A stretch of DNA of 48,516 bases from a virus. The stretch covers positions 1-48,516 of the IMG/VR virus record IMGVR_UViG_3300050120_000007; one strand, given 5' to 3'. Under the pieces are notes generated by a model. That model did not search any database, had not been told where the DNA came from, and worked only from the letters and a program-made list of their open reading frames with translations. A program made the position numbers and the translations under genes. This document shows, piece by piece, positions 32,733 to 40,689 of this stretch (the first letter of the stretch is position 1; each line of letters opens with the position of its first letter).

Positions 32733-34066
32733 TGCGAACGAAGCCTATGCATCTTGACACCAAGTTCTTTAACTATCTGGGTCACAACCAGAACCCTGCG
32801 CAAATCCCAGAGGATGCGTTCGGTGTGGAAGTTGAGCTGGAAGGTCGGAACATTATTACCGACGATCCACGAATTTTGAAATTGTGGGGAGCGCATCGTG
32901 ACGGATCGCTTCGTGTCGTTAATCCTGGTGATCAGTCGACCGAATACACTTTCAACGGCGCCTATGATCTGAAGACGACCGAGAACGCTATCAATCTTCT
33001 CTTCGACTATCTGACTGGGCCCAATGCTCGCGTCAACGAGAGCTATCGGACTTCCATCCACGTCCATGTCAACTGCATGAACGAAACTTATCGCACGATC
33101 TATAACTATATCACTCTTGCCATCATTCTGGATGAACTACTTGTCAGTCAGAACGGCGACCATCGGATCGGCAATAATTTCTGTCTTCGGGCGAAGGACG
33201 CGGAAGGTCAGATCGACGCTCTGATCGGCTCTATTGACGGCTTCGGGGACGCATTCCACGGTCTCGGCGAGAACCATCGTTACTCGTCAACCAATCTGGC
33301 ATCCTTGACCAAGTTCGGCACTGTCGAGTTTCGGTCTTTGGAATGCACGATGGATCGTGATCGTCTCATGCACTGGATCAAGACCCTCCAGACCATCAAG
33401 GAAAGCGCACGTAGGTACACCAATCCGAAGGAGGTTATCGGTCTGTTCAGCAAGCTTGGTCCTCGTCTGTTTCTCGGAACCATTCTCGGTCCTCAAGCTG
33501 CCAAATACGTGGCTGTCCCGAACTTCGACAAGATGCTCATCAACGGGATGCGCTTGGCCCAGGACTTCGCTTATTGCGCCGAATGGAAGGCGTACAAGGT
33601 GGGGGAGCCGCAGGTCAAGGAACTCAAGAAGATGCCCGCTGGTGGAGGGCATGAATTTGCTGGACAGGAGCTTGAATTCCTCCGTGAACAAGCTGGTCGT
33701 CTGGCTCCTCAACCTTTGAACCGCCGCCCCGGTGGTATCCAGTTCGGTGATGCTCAAGCACTCGCCGGCTGGGGTGAACGTCCGGCTCGTCCGGCACCAG
33801 CTCCTCGTCGACGCAACCGTGATGGTCAGTTCGCTGCCATGGCGGAAGCTGCTGAAGCTGTTCCTGTTCCTGATCCTCGTCAAGCTCCTCAGCCTGATGT
33901 CAACCCTGCTCAAGACGCCATGGCTCGGTGGATACGCATCCAAGAGGCTGATCTGGCAAATCAGCGTCGAATGGAAGCTGCGCAAAACATGATGGGCGGC
34001 AATTGGGTCGCTCAGGGACAACACGTCCAAGTTCCACTCCCCAACAACAATGAAGAGGACTTCTAA
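32732..34066 (+). CDS. Second amidoligase (Amidoligase_2-like) with Pro/Ala-rich tail
   Basis: A 444-residue protein (ATG 32732, TGATG overlap). FGVEVELEGRN near residue 30, WGAHRDGSLR, STEYTF, and RTSIHVHVN (about residues 108-117) match the other phage amidoligase family, a different branch of the glutamine-synthetase fold. Residues about 305-444 form a long Pro/Ala/Gln-rich disordered region ending in NNEEDF, an acidic-Phe end like that of the first operon protein. Probably makes an isopeptide or amide bond using ATP. Confidence 0.8.
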   Translation: MRTKPMHLDTKFFNYLGHNQNPAQIPEDAFGVEVELEGRNIITDDPRILKLWGAHRDGSLRVVNPGDQSTEYTFNGAYDLKTTENAINLLFDYLTGPNARVNESYRTSIHVHVNCMNETYRTIYNYITLAIILDELLVSQNGDHRIGNNFCLRAKDAEGQIDALIGSIDGFGDAFHGLGENHRYSSTNLASLTKFGTVEFRSLECTMDRDRLMHWIKTLQTIKESARRYTNPKEVIGLFSKLGPRLFLGTILGPQAAKYVAVPNFDKMLINGMRLAQDFAYCAEWKAYKVGEPQVKELKKMPAGGGHEFAGQELEFLREQAGRLAPQPLNRRPGGIQFGDAQALAGWGERPARPAPAPRRRNRDGQFAAMAEAAEAVPVPDPRQAPQPDVNPAQDAMARWIRIQEADLANQRRMEAAQNMMGGNWVAQGQHVQVPLPNNNEEDF

Positions 34067-34067
34067 C

Positions 34068-34829
34068 GTGACCAAGTGGCTGTACACTGGCGGCAGACCG
34101 TCAGACGGGGCAAAGCTTCTTGCCGAACACCCCGGCTTCAAGCGCTGTATCACAGGCCGGGACCTGAAACCCGGTGACACTATCATCAACTGGGGCTCTT
34201 CGGCGGACATCAATCCCGCCAAGGTCAAGCCTGGCGTCATGGAACGCTGCACGGTCCTCAATATTCCCCGGGCCGTGGCGCAAGCAGCTAATAAGCTGTT
34301 GGCCTTCCAAGGCATGGACGAGAAGGCGCAACTCGTTCCCTGGACGGCCGATCAGAAGGTCGCCCAGGCATGGTCGGACGACGGCAAGACGGTGGTTGTC
34401 AGAAATAAGTTGACAGGCCACTCAGGAGAGGGTATTATTATCGTGGAGCCTCATGCTCCTGTTCCGGCTGCCCCTCTCTACACTCGGTACATCTTCAAGC
34501 AGAAGGAATTCCGGGTTCACGTCGTGGCCGGCAAGGTGGTCGACACCCAACGGAAGATCAGGGACCCAGCTCGGGAACCCGCCAACTGGAAGGTTCGCAG
34601 CCACGAGAACGGGTTCATCTATGCCCGTGATGGTGTGGAAGCGGACGCCAATCGGAACTTCCAAGCCATCGAAGCCTGCAAGGCCTTGAAGCTGGACTTC
34701 GGCGCCGTCGACATCGTTCAAGACAAGAACGGGGCGTACTTCGTCCTTGAAATCAATACCGGCCCTGGCCTCGAAGGTCAGACCGTGGAGAACTACGCGG
34801 AGGCGTTCGCCAATGGCGGCAACCGTTAG
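34068..34829 (+). CDS. ATP-grasp ligase
   Basis: A 253-residue protein read from GTG 34068 (GAGG nearby). ATP-grasp features: VVVRNKLTGHSGEGIIIVE (nucleotide Lys and Gly-rich loop), KEFRVHVVAGKVVD (binding strand), FGAVDIVQD and YFVLEINTGPGL (metal-binding Glu-Asn pair). These enzymes activate a carboxylate as acyl phosphate and join it to an amine. With the two amidoligases and amidotransferases it completes a three-ligase set. The substrate cannot be predicted. Confidence 0.88.
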   Translation: MTKWLYTGGRPSDGAKLLAEHPGFKRCITGRDLKPGDTIINWGSSADINPAKVKPGVMERCTVLNIPRAVAQAANKLLAFQGMDEKAQLVPWTADQKVAQAWSDDGKTVVVRNKLTGHSGEGIIIVEPHAPVPAAPLYTRYIFKQKEFRVHVVAGKVVDTQRKIRDPAREPANWKVRSHENGFIYARDGVEADANRNFQAIEACKALKLDFGAVDIVQDKNGAYFVLEINTGPGLEGQTVENYAEAFANGGNR

Positions 34830-35169
34830 GCTTCGGTTCCGAGACGATCTTCCGGACCACCTGGAAGAACGACTTATCAACCGTTGTGGCTTTCGGGTCT
34901 ACGCTCGGAAGCGGTATGAGTATCTCATTGTTGAGAAGGTACCACCCTATACGTGCTTCGAAGCTCTCGTCAATGGAGAGTTGCCTGAGCACATCCAACT
35001 AGCTTTGCGGAAACGCATGAACAACGTGATCAGTCTCTATGTTGACCCTGACGCCAATGAAATGGAGATCAGGGGTCGTCTCGAACGTATCGCGCAAACA
35101 CTGCCGACGTTCCAAAGGAAGTTCGTCCGCCAGTGGATTGACGACAACGTAGGGAAGTATGGCGAATGA
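34813..35169 (+). CDS. Hypothetical protein in the amidoligase operon
   Basis: A 118-residue protein (ATG 34813, GGAGG upstream), overlapping the ATP-grasp gene by 17 bp. The sequence has a short basic start (AATVRLRFRDDL) and a helical C-terminal half (ERIAQTLPTFQRKFVRQWID). No family was recognised. Coupled translation suggests a role with the ligases. Confidence 0.5.
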   Translation: MAATVRLRFRDDLPDHLEERLINRCGFRVYARKRYEYLIVEKVPPYTCFEALVNGELPEHIQLALRKRMNNVISLYVDPDANEMEIRGRLERIAQTLPTFQRKFVRQWIDDNVGKYGE

Positions 35170-35327
35170 GATGCTACATCTGTGATGCAGACAGTGAAAC
35201 TGTTCAGTTTGAGCACGGCGAGTACGGTCCGTGTGCTGATTGCCAAGCGGCGATCTTCGAGTGCCTTCAAGGGTACCCGGACGTAACCAATGACCCGGAC
35301 GATGAGTTCGTCTTGATGGAGGACTAA
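35166..35327 (+). CDS. Zinc-ribbon mini-protein
   Basis: A 53-residue protein, ATG 35166 overlapping the previous stop (ATGA) and ending as TAATG with the next gene. CYIC (residues 3-6) and CADC (about 23-26) are two Cys pairs typical of a zinc ribbon. The remainder is acidic (NDPDDEFVLMED). It resembles the zinc-ribbon end of the class II amidotransferase in style. Confidence 0.6.
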   Translation: MRCYICDADSETVQFEHGEYGPCADCQAAIFECLQGYPDVTNDPDDEFVLMED

Positions 35328-35824
35328 TGGCTGAACGCGTAATCTTCTTGGACCTAGATGGTCCTATGATCCCTGGGAGAGCCTATCAAATGGCCTCCCA
35401 GACTCGACCTATTGTGAAGACCTTTGATCCGTGTGCCGTAGGGATGCTCAATGAGCTGTGCAAATTCCGGGACTACAAGATCGTCCTACACTCGTCTTGG
35501 ATTAAGATATTTGGAGGCGAGGACACGTACAAGCACTGCATTGAACAGGGGATCAAAGCGGAGTTCTTTCACAAGGACGCTTGGTGCGACGAGCGAATTG
35601 GGTGGCGCTACACTCGCGTTGCCAAGTGGCTCCGAGAACATCCGGGAGTGGAGGAGTACTTTGTTGTCGATGATGAGCCCTACAAGGCCGACATGGACGA
35701 AGCCAATCCCCATCCAGTTGACCTCGCCGACCATCTCATCCTCGTCGATTTCAATGACGGACTCCTCATGAAGCACACCGCCAAGATGTATGGAGATAAC
35801 CATGTCCTCCGCCAGCTCAATTAA
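35327..35824 (+). CDS. HAD-superfamily phosphatase-like protein
   Basis: A 165-residue protein. FLDLDGPMIP supplies the DxD nucleophile motif (Asp9, Asp11). VLHSSW is motif II (Ser/Thr), and FVVDDEP is the acidic metal-binding motif IV. It is small, like C0-type phage HAD proteins, which often act on nucleotides or phosphorylated ends. TAATG overlap with the zinc-ribbon gene. Confidence 0.75.
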   Translation: MAERVIFLDLDGPMIPGRAYQMASQTRPIVKTFDPCAVGMLNELCKFRDYKIVLHSSWIKIFGGEDTYKHCIEQGIKAEFFHKDAWCDERIGWRYTRVAKWLREHPGVEEYFVVDDEPYKADMDEANPHPVDLADHLILVDFNDGLLMKHTAKMYGDNHVLRQLN

Positions 35825-35993
35825 CAAGTTCGAGTACGGCTATCTTAAGGGAGACAAGGTTATGTGGCCCGGCTGGGGTGCAGCTTTTGGTGTTGTTATG
35901 GAGTTCTGTGAGAGCCGGGGCTATGGTGGCTTCGGTACGCCAACAGAACGTGGACTGAAGGCTATGGAAGAGTATGAACAACAAACGCATTAA
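35802..35993 (+). CDS. Small hypothetical protein
   Basis: A 63-residue protein from ATG 35802 (GGAG 7 nt upstream), overlapping the HAD gene by 23 bp. The sequence MSSASSINKFEYGYLKGDK ... WPGWGAAFGVVMEFCESRG has an aromatic-rich core and a helical end. No recognised family. Confidence 0.45.
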   Translation: MSSASSINKFEYGYLKGDKVMWPGWGAAFGVVMEFCESRGYGGFGTPTERGLKAMEEYEQQTH

Positions 35994-36138
35994 GCACCTG
36001 CAAAGCGTCGCTCATGACGAAGCTGTTCGACTTCAATCTGCCGCAGACAACGGGAAGATCATACTCAATCTGGCGTCTGCTGTTGGTATCTGTAAGCTGA
36101 TCGAGGAGCTGTGTAAGTGTCTGGCCGAACCTGGGTAG
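35974..36138 (+). CDS. Small helical protein
   Basis: A 54-residue protein (ATG 35974, GGAAGAG just upstream), overlapping the previous gene by 20 bp and the next by 22 bp. Almost entirely helical (RIKHLQSVAHDEAVRLQSAA, LNLASAVGICKLIEELCKCL). It was kept because of tight overlaps and a ribosome site on both this and the next gene. Function unknown. Confidence 0.4.
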   Translation: MNNKRIKHLQSVAHDEAVRLQSAADNGKIILNLASAVGICKLIEELCKCLAEPG

Positions 36139-36647
36139 CTGCTGACCACCATTTCGGTCATCGTAATATCCTCAATTTTCTAGACGCTGACGGGGACCGC
36201 ATTCGTGGTTCTGTCTTCGCTGACATAGAGGCACATGATGATGGACTTGTTGAGCGCCACAATGCTGTGGTTGCTGATAACGACCGTGTATATCTGTTGG
36301 GTGATGTCGCTATTAATCGGCGTGCTCTTAGCACTTTACATCGTCTCAAAGGCCGCCTTGTATTGGTCAAGGGGAACCACGATATCTTCAATCTTAAGGA
36401 CTATCTTCCTTTCTTCGATGACATCAGATCGTGTGTCGTACAAAAAGACCACGACGGTAACAAAGTAATTCTAACCCATATTCCTGTCCATCCCGACTGT
36501 CTGGGTCGGTTTGGTACAAACATTCATGGGCACTTACACCAGAATAAACTGCAGGACCCAAATTATATTTGCGTGAGCCTGGAGCACACTAATTACCAAC
36601 CCATCGAAATTCACGAAGCACTTAAGCTGCGAGGCCTGCGGGTCTAG
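36117..36647 (+). CDS. Calcineurin-like metallophosphoesterase
   Basis: A 176-residue protein, GTG start 36117 with GAGGAG 8-9 nt upstream. All family motifs are present: ADHHFGH, LLGDVA, VKGNHD, THIPVH and HGHLHQ, giving the two-metal site. Likely a nucleotide or DNA/RNA end phosphatase. Its last 56 bp overlap the primase-helicase frame. Confidence 0.85.
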   Translation: MSGRTWVAADHHFGHRNILNFLDADGDRIRGSVFADIEAHDDGLVERHNAVVADNDRVYLLGDVAINRRALSTLHRLKGRLVLVKGNHDIFNLKDYLPFFDDIRSCVVQKDHDGNKVILTHIPVHPDCLGRFGTNIHGHLHQNKLQDPNYICVSLEHTNYQPIEIHEALKLRGLRV

Positions 36648-38208
36648 CGACGCTAATGGGCTTTACACGGATGGTCACACGTATTGCTTTTCATGCGGCG
36701 CAACAACCTTTCCAGAAGGGAAGGACGACGCTATCGTTACTGACATCCGTAAGGACTACGCCAATCTAACAGACCGCAAGATCAGCCGCGTGAGTGCTGA
36801 GAAATATCAAGTCTGGCGAGACACAGAGAATGGCAAGACATACTTTCCGTACTTCGCGACGGATGGACGGAACCATCTTTCTAATAAGGTGCGATACCCA
36901 GACAAAGAATTTTCTGTTGAGGGTGATCTTAAGCACTCAGGACTTTTCGGACAGCAACTTTTCCCAGCAGGAAGTGCTAAATTCATTACCATCGTCGAAG
37001 GTGAATACGACGCACTTGCTGGTTACGAGCTTATGGGATCGCGATGGCCTGTCGTTTCTGTCCGTAACGGAGCTGATGGAGCTGCTCGTGATATTGCGGA
37101 CAATTTTGAGTACCTTAATAGCTTCCAGAACATCGTCGTCTGCTTCGACCGGGACGAAGGCAAGCTAAATGAGAGAACGGGCCAGATACGTTATCCCGGT
37201 CAAGAGGCGGCCATAGCGGTTGCCGGCATGTTCCCTATCGGCAAGGTTAAAGTTCTTACTCTTGCAGAAGCCAAAGACCCGAATGACTATCTTAAGCAGG
37301 GGTTTAGGGAACAATTTAACCGTGAGTGGTGGGCTGCCCCTACCTTTACTCCTTCTGGTCTTAAACTCGGAAGGGAAATGTGGGACGAAATCTCTTCCCC
37401 GAAGAACTATGAGACCGTTCCATATCCATGGAAGGGACTTAACGATCAGACTTATGGCATACGACTTTCCGAGCTTGTCGTGGTCACAGCCGAAACCGGA
37501 GTGGGCAAAACTTCGGTTCTCAAAGAGATCGAGTTTCATCTACTCAAGACTCATGAGTCGGCAGGTATCGGCCTTCTACACTTGGAAGAACCTAACTCGG
37601 ACACGGCACTCGGGCTCATGTCTATCGAGGCCAATAGGCCGCTCCATCTTCCAGATGTTAGGGAAGCTACGAGTCAGGACGAACTAAGGGATTTTTATGA
37701 TAAGGTCGTTAACACTGATCGCCTTGTTGTGTACGATCACTTTGGCAGTAATTCTATTCAAGAAATCCTCAATAAAGTACGCCATATGCACAACTTGGGG
37801 TGCAAGTACATTATTCTCGATCACCTTTCTATTGTTGTTTCTGATCAGTCTGGTGATGAAAGAAAACAGCTAGACGAAATTTCGACCAAGCTCAAGACTC
37901 TCTGTATGGAATTGAATATCGCAGTCATCTGTGTCATTCACCAGAACAGACAGGGCCAAATTCGTGGCACTGCGGGTGTTGAGCAACTAGCCAATATTGT
38001 CATGAAACTTTACAGAGAGCGACTGTCAGAAGACCCCTGGCGTCGCAATGTTACCAAAGTAACCATTGAAAAGAACCGTTTCTGTGGCCGCACTGGCCCC
38101 GCAGTTTACCTGCATTACAACGAGTTCACGGGTCGTCTCAACGAACTAAACGACGAACAGATCAAGGTGTACAATAGCGGTGGTGCCGCAGACATCGAGG
38201 TCTGGTGA
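36592..38208 (+). CDS. T7-type primase-helicase, ATT start
   Basis: A 538-residue bifunctional replication enzyme (T7 gp4 has 566). Read from ATT 36592 (GGAG 7 nt upstream), it has the primase zinc motif with Cys13, Cys16, Cys32, Cys35, the same spacing as T7 gp4. This region is absent if the first GTG (36790, codon 67) is used. Then comes a TOPRIM region (IVEGEYDALAG, VVCFDRDEGK). The helicase Walker A is ETGVGKTS (Lys306), with YIILDHLSIVV and VCVIHQNRQGQ later. The internal GTG at codon 67 resembles the position of the T7 short-form start. No ATG, GTG, TTG or CTG lies between the upstream stop (36574) and the zinc motif. The stop overlaps the polymerase start (GTGA). Confidence 0.9.
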   Translation: MTNPSKFTKHLSCEACGSSDANGLYTDGHTYCFSCGATTFPEGKDDAIVTDIRKDYANLTDRKISRVSAEKYQVWRDTENGKTYFPYFATDGRNHLSNKVRYPDKEFSVEGDLKHSGLFGQQLFPAGSAKFITIVEGEYDALAGYELMGSRWPVVSVRNGADGAARDIADNFEYLNSFQNIVVCFDRDEGKLNERTGQIRYPGQEAAIAVAGMFPIGKVKVLTLAEAKDPNDYLKQGFREQFNREWWAAPTFTPSGLKLGREMWDEISSPKNYETVPYPWKGLNDQTYGIRLSELVVVTAETGVGKTSVLKEIEFHLLKTHESAGIGLLHLEEPNSDTALGLMSIEANRPLHLPDVREATSQDELRDFYDKVVNTDRLVVYDHFGSNSIQEILNKVRHMHNLGCKYIILDHLSIVVSDQSGDERKQLDEISTKLKTLCMELNIAVICVIHQNRQGQIRGTAGVEQLANIVMKLYRERLSEDPWRRNVTKVTIEKNRFCGRTGPAVYLHYNEFTGRLNELNDEQIKVYNSGGAADIEVW

Positions 38209-40049
38209 AATACCTACCCAGTCCAGTAGACTATCACAAGTACTGGTACATTGACGTGGAAGCAGACAGCCTGACACCCACAAGGCTGTGGTGCATGTGC
38301 GCCTCTAGGATGGACTCCGATGAGGTTATTGAGTTTGTGGGACATGACGAAATCCGCCGGTTCTTTGACGGATTGAAAGGAGAAGAAGTATATTATGTTG
38401 GGCATAATGCTCTTAGCTACGATAGTGGCGCTCTTAGGAAGTGCGTATCTCGCGGTCCGACGGTTGACCAAACAGTTGATACCCTCATTCTCTCTTATCT
38501 CTATGATCCGGCAATGCCTGGTGGCCATTCATTGGCCGCTTGGGGCGAAAGACTAAAAGACCCCAAAGGTGAATGGAACGACTTTAGCCGCTACACCCCC
38601 GAAATGGGTAAGTACTGTGCTCAAGATGTGAAACTAGGCAAGAAGGTCTTCAAGGCCCTGGTCCAGCGGATGCTTCGCATGGGATTTAGTGAACTGTCAT
38701 GCCAGATCGAGCATGAGATCAGAGAGGTAATTGATGAACAACAAGCCAACGGATGGTACTTTGACATCCCTGGAGCACAAGCTCTTGTTGCTCAACTCAG
38801 AAGTGAGCAAGGTGGACTCGAAGGAGTTATTCGCGATCTCTTCCCGGATCGTCTCGAAGACATCCGCACTTACAACCGACGATCTAAAGCGGATGGCAGC
38901 GATTATGAAAGCTATCTCCGACATTGTCGAGAGTATCCCGAAATCCGCCACAACGACGACGGAACATACACCGTCCTCGATTGGAAAGAGTTCAACATTG
39001 GGAGTCCAAGTCAACGGACTACTCGGCTTCTCGAACTAGGATACGTTCCAACTAACTTCACACCCAAGACAGAAAAAGGTGGTGGAGGCAACCCAAAGGT
39101 AGATGAGGAGACGCTCCTGGCATATGCCGAGGAGTCTCAGCAACCCGCTGTGAAGGCCATTGCAGAATGGCTTGTACTGCAGGGTAGAGCTACGATGGTT
39201 GAAGGTTGGCTGAACAACGTCAACTATGACGATCACTGCATGCATGGCAGGGTAATGACCTGTGCTGCCACAACCCGACGGATGATCCACAACTCACCCA
39301 ATACGGCGAACATCCCTAAGGCGAAGAAAAAGGTGAAGTATGGGATCGAATGTAGACGGCTATGGCAAGCGCGACCTGGACGTATTGAAGTTGGATACGA
39401 TGCCAGCGGTCTGGAAATGCGCATGTTTGCTGAATATCTTAAGAACGATGAAGCTACTCTCCTGTTCACCACCGGGGACCCGCATATGCTCAATACTCGA
39501 AACCTCGGATTTGAGGATATCATGCGAGACCTCACCGTCAAGAACGGATTTTACGCTTATCTTTACGGAGCGCAAGACCCAAAGTTGGGTGTCACGCTTA
39601 AACCAGAGCTTCAAGGGAATGCCGCTAGAGAATTTGGCAAGTGGGCTCGTGGAGTCCTTGAACAAGGGACGCCCGGACTTGCGCGACTTGTTGCTCAAAT
39701 CCAAGATGAATTCCGAGGGTCGGGCGGGATATTGTCTACAATTGATGGGGGATTTGTGCGATGCCCCAGTCAACATGCGGCACTCAATTACAAGCTCCAA
39801 TCTGCTGGCGCAATTGTAATGAAGCAGACTGCCATTCTCGCTCGGAAGGAGATTATCCGTTTGGGTCTGGACAGCATGCTCGTGGGAACAATCCATGATG
39901 AAGGACAACATGACAGTAAAGTCGAAGACGCCCAAGAAGTTGGACGGGTCTGTGTTCAAGCCATTGCGGACGCCGGGGAAAGCCTTGGTTTTAGAGTACC
40001 CCTCACGGGAGACTTCAAGACCGGAGCCAACTGGGCCGAGTGCCACTAA
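38205..40049 (+). CDS. Family A DNA polymerase with 3'-5' exonuclease
   Basis: A 614-residue replicative polymerase of the T7 gp5 type (T7: 704). GTG start, GTGA overlap with the helicase. The exonuclease begins YIDVEAD (Asp17, Glu19) with VGHNALSYD and YCAQDV later. Polymerase motif A is VGYDASGLEMRMF (Asp399). Motif B is in KNGFYAYLYGAQ, and motif C is TIHDEGQHD (His564-Asp-Glu). All catalytic residues are visible. It works with the primase-helicase and ssDNA-binding protein. Confidence 0.93.
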   Translation: MKYLPSPVDYHKYWYIDVEADSLTPTRLWCMCASRMDSDEVIEFVGHDEIRRFFDGLKGEEVYYVGHNALSYDSGALRKCVSRGPTVDQTVDTLILSYLYDPAMPGGHSLAAWGERLKDPKGEWNDFSRYTPEMGKYCAQDVKLGKKVFKALVQRMLRMGFSELSCQIEHEIREVIDEQQANGWYFDIPGAQALVAQLRSEQGGLEGVIRDLFPDRLEDIRTYNRRSKADGSDYESYLRHCREYPEIRHNDDGTYTVLDWKEFNIGSPSQRTTRLLELGYVPTNFTPKTEKGGGGNPKVDEETLLAYAEESQQPAVKAIAEWLVLQGRATMVEGWLNNVNYDDHCMHGRVMTCAATTRRMIHNSPNTANIPKAKKKVKYGIECRRLWQARPGRIEVGYDASGLEMRMFAEYLKNDEATLLFTTGDPHMLNTRNLGFEDIMRDLTVKNGFYAYLYGAQDPKLGVTLKPELQGNAAREFGKWARGVLEQGTPGLARLVAQIQDEFRGSGGILSTIDGGFVRCPSQHAALNYKLQSAGAIVMKQTAILARKEIIRLGLDSMLVGTIHDEGQHDSKVEDAQEVGRVCVQAIADAGESLGFRVPLTGDFKTGANWAECH

Positions 40050-40125
40050 GACCTGTAACTACTGCGGTGGTCCTAACTTTAATGTGTACGGAACTATGTG
40101 CACAGAATGTGATCATGATCGTTAG
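39910..40125 (+). CDS. Zinc-ribbon protein overlapping the polymerase gene
   Basis: A 71-residue protein from ATG 39910 (AAGGA just upstream), in a different frame over the last 140 bp of the polymerase gene. The non-overlapping C-terminus is a clear zinc ribbon (CNYCGG ... CTECDHDR). The overlapping part is basic (TVKSKTPKKLDGS). The start is uncertain: a TTG in the same frame nearer the polymerase stop would give a protein with little more than the ribbon. Function unknown. Confidence 0.5.
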   Translation: MTVKSKTPKKLDGSVFKPLRTPGKALVLEYPSRETSRPEPTGPSATKTCNYCGGPNFNVYGTMCTECDHDR

Positions 40126-40132
40126 TTTTACG

Positions 40133-40161
40133 TTGACAAACCCTACTGATTAGGGTATTAT
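40133..40161 (+). promoter_or_regulatory. Sigma70 promoter with palindromic spacer
   Basis: TTGACA (40133-40138) and TATTAT (40156-40161) with a 17-nt spacer; an overlapping TATAAT follows at 40159-40164. The spacer contains CCCTA-CTGAT-TAGGG, a symmetric site between the boxes, as in regulated promoters. It drives the ssDNA-binding protein and the recombination/nucleotide operon. Confidence 0.75.
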
Positions 40162-40239
40162 AATAGAGTAAGGTGTTTGGAAGTGATACAAACAACAAGA
40201 ACTATAGTACTAAAATCCATATAGGAATACAAACTTATA

Positions 40240-40689
40240 ATGCTAATTCAAGGCAAAGCCAAGTGGGCTAAGATTACCGGTAAGCCGCATCCCGGTTACG
40301 AGAACAAGTTCAATGAGTGGTCGATTGACGTCTATGTCGATGATGCCACTGTTGAGCGTCTCAAGGCGGAGGGTCTTGGTGACAAGATCAAGGACAAGGG
40401 TAACGGCGAGTACATCACCTTCAAGCGTAAAGAACTGAAGAAGGACGGTACGCCGAACCAACCCATTCGTGTCGTCGACCATCGTGGCGAAGCTTGGGGT
40501 AATCAGAAGATCGGCAATGGTTCGACTGTGAATGTGAACTTTGCGATCAATGAATTCAAGCCCAAGCAGTTCAATGCCAACATCCTTTCTCTTCAGGTCT
40601 GGGACCTCGTCGCCTACGAAGGTGGTGAATTTCCTGTCCGTGAAGACGGTGCCCAAGTTGAGGGTGACTGGGATAAGGAAGTCGCATAA
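40240..40689 (+). CDS. Single-stranded DNA-binding protein (phage type)
   Basis: A 149-residue protein. AKWAKITGKPHPGYENKFNEWSIDV, the YITFKRKE strand, RVVDHRGEAWGNQKIGNGSTV and ILSLQVWDLVAYEGG fit the OB-fold ssDNA-binding proteins of T7-like and related podoviruses. It is the first gene after the promoter, with a 75-nt AT-rich leader. Its stop overlaps the next start as ATAA. The C-terminus is mildly acidic (EDGAQVEGDWDKEVA) without a terminal Phe. Confidence 0.8.
   Translation: MLIQGKAKWAKITGKPHPGYENKFNEWSIDVYVDDATVERLKAEGLGDKIKDKGNGEYITFKRKELKKDGTPNQPIRVVDHRGEAWGNQKIGNGSTVNVNFAINEFKPKQFNANILSLQVWDLVAYEGGEFPVREDGAQVEGDWDKEVA

Noticed and set aside
36592-36647. Programmed frameshift joining metallophosphoesterase to primase
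   Set aside because: Possible in principle (+1 near CTT AAG), but an independent ATT start with well-placed GGAG explains the zinc motif more simply.
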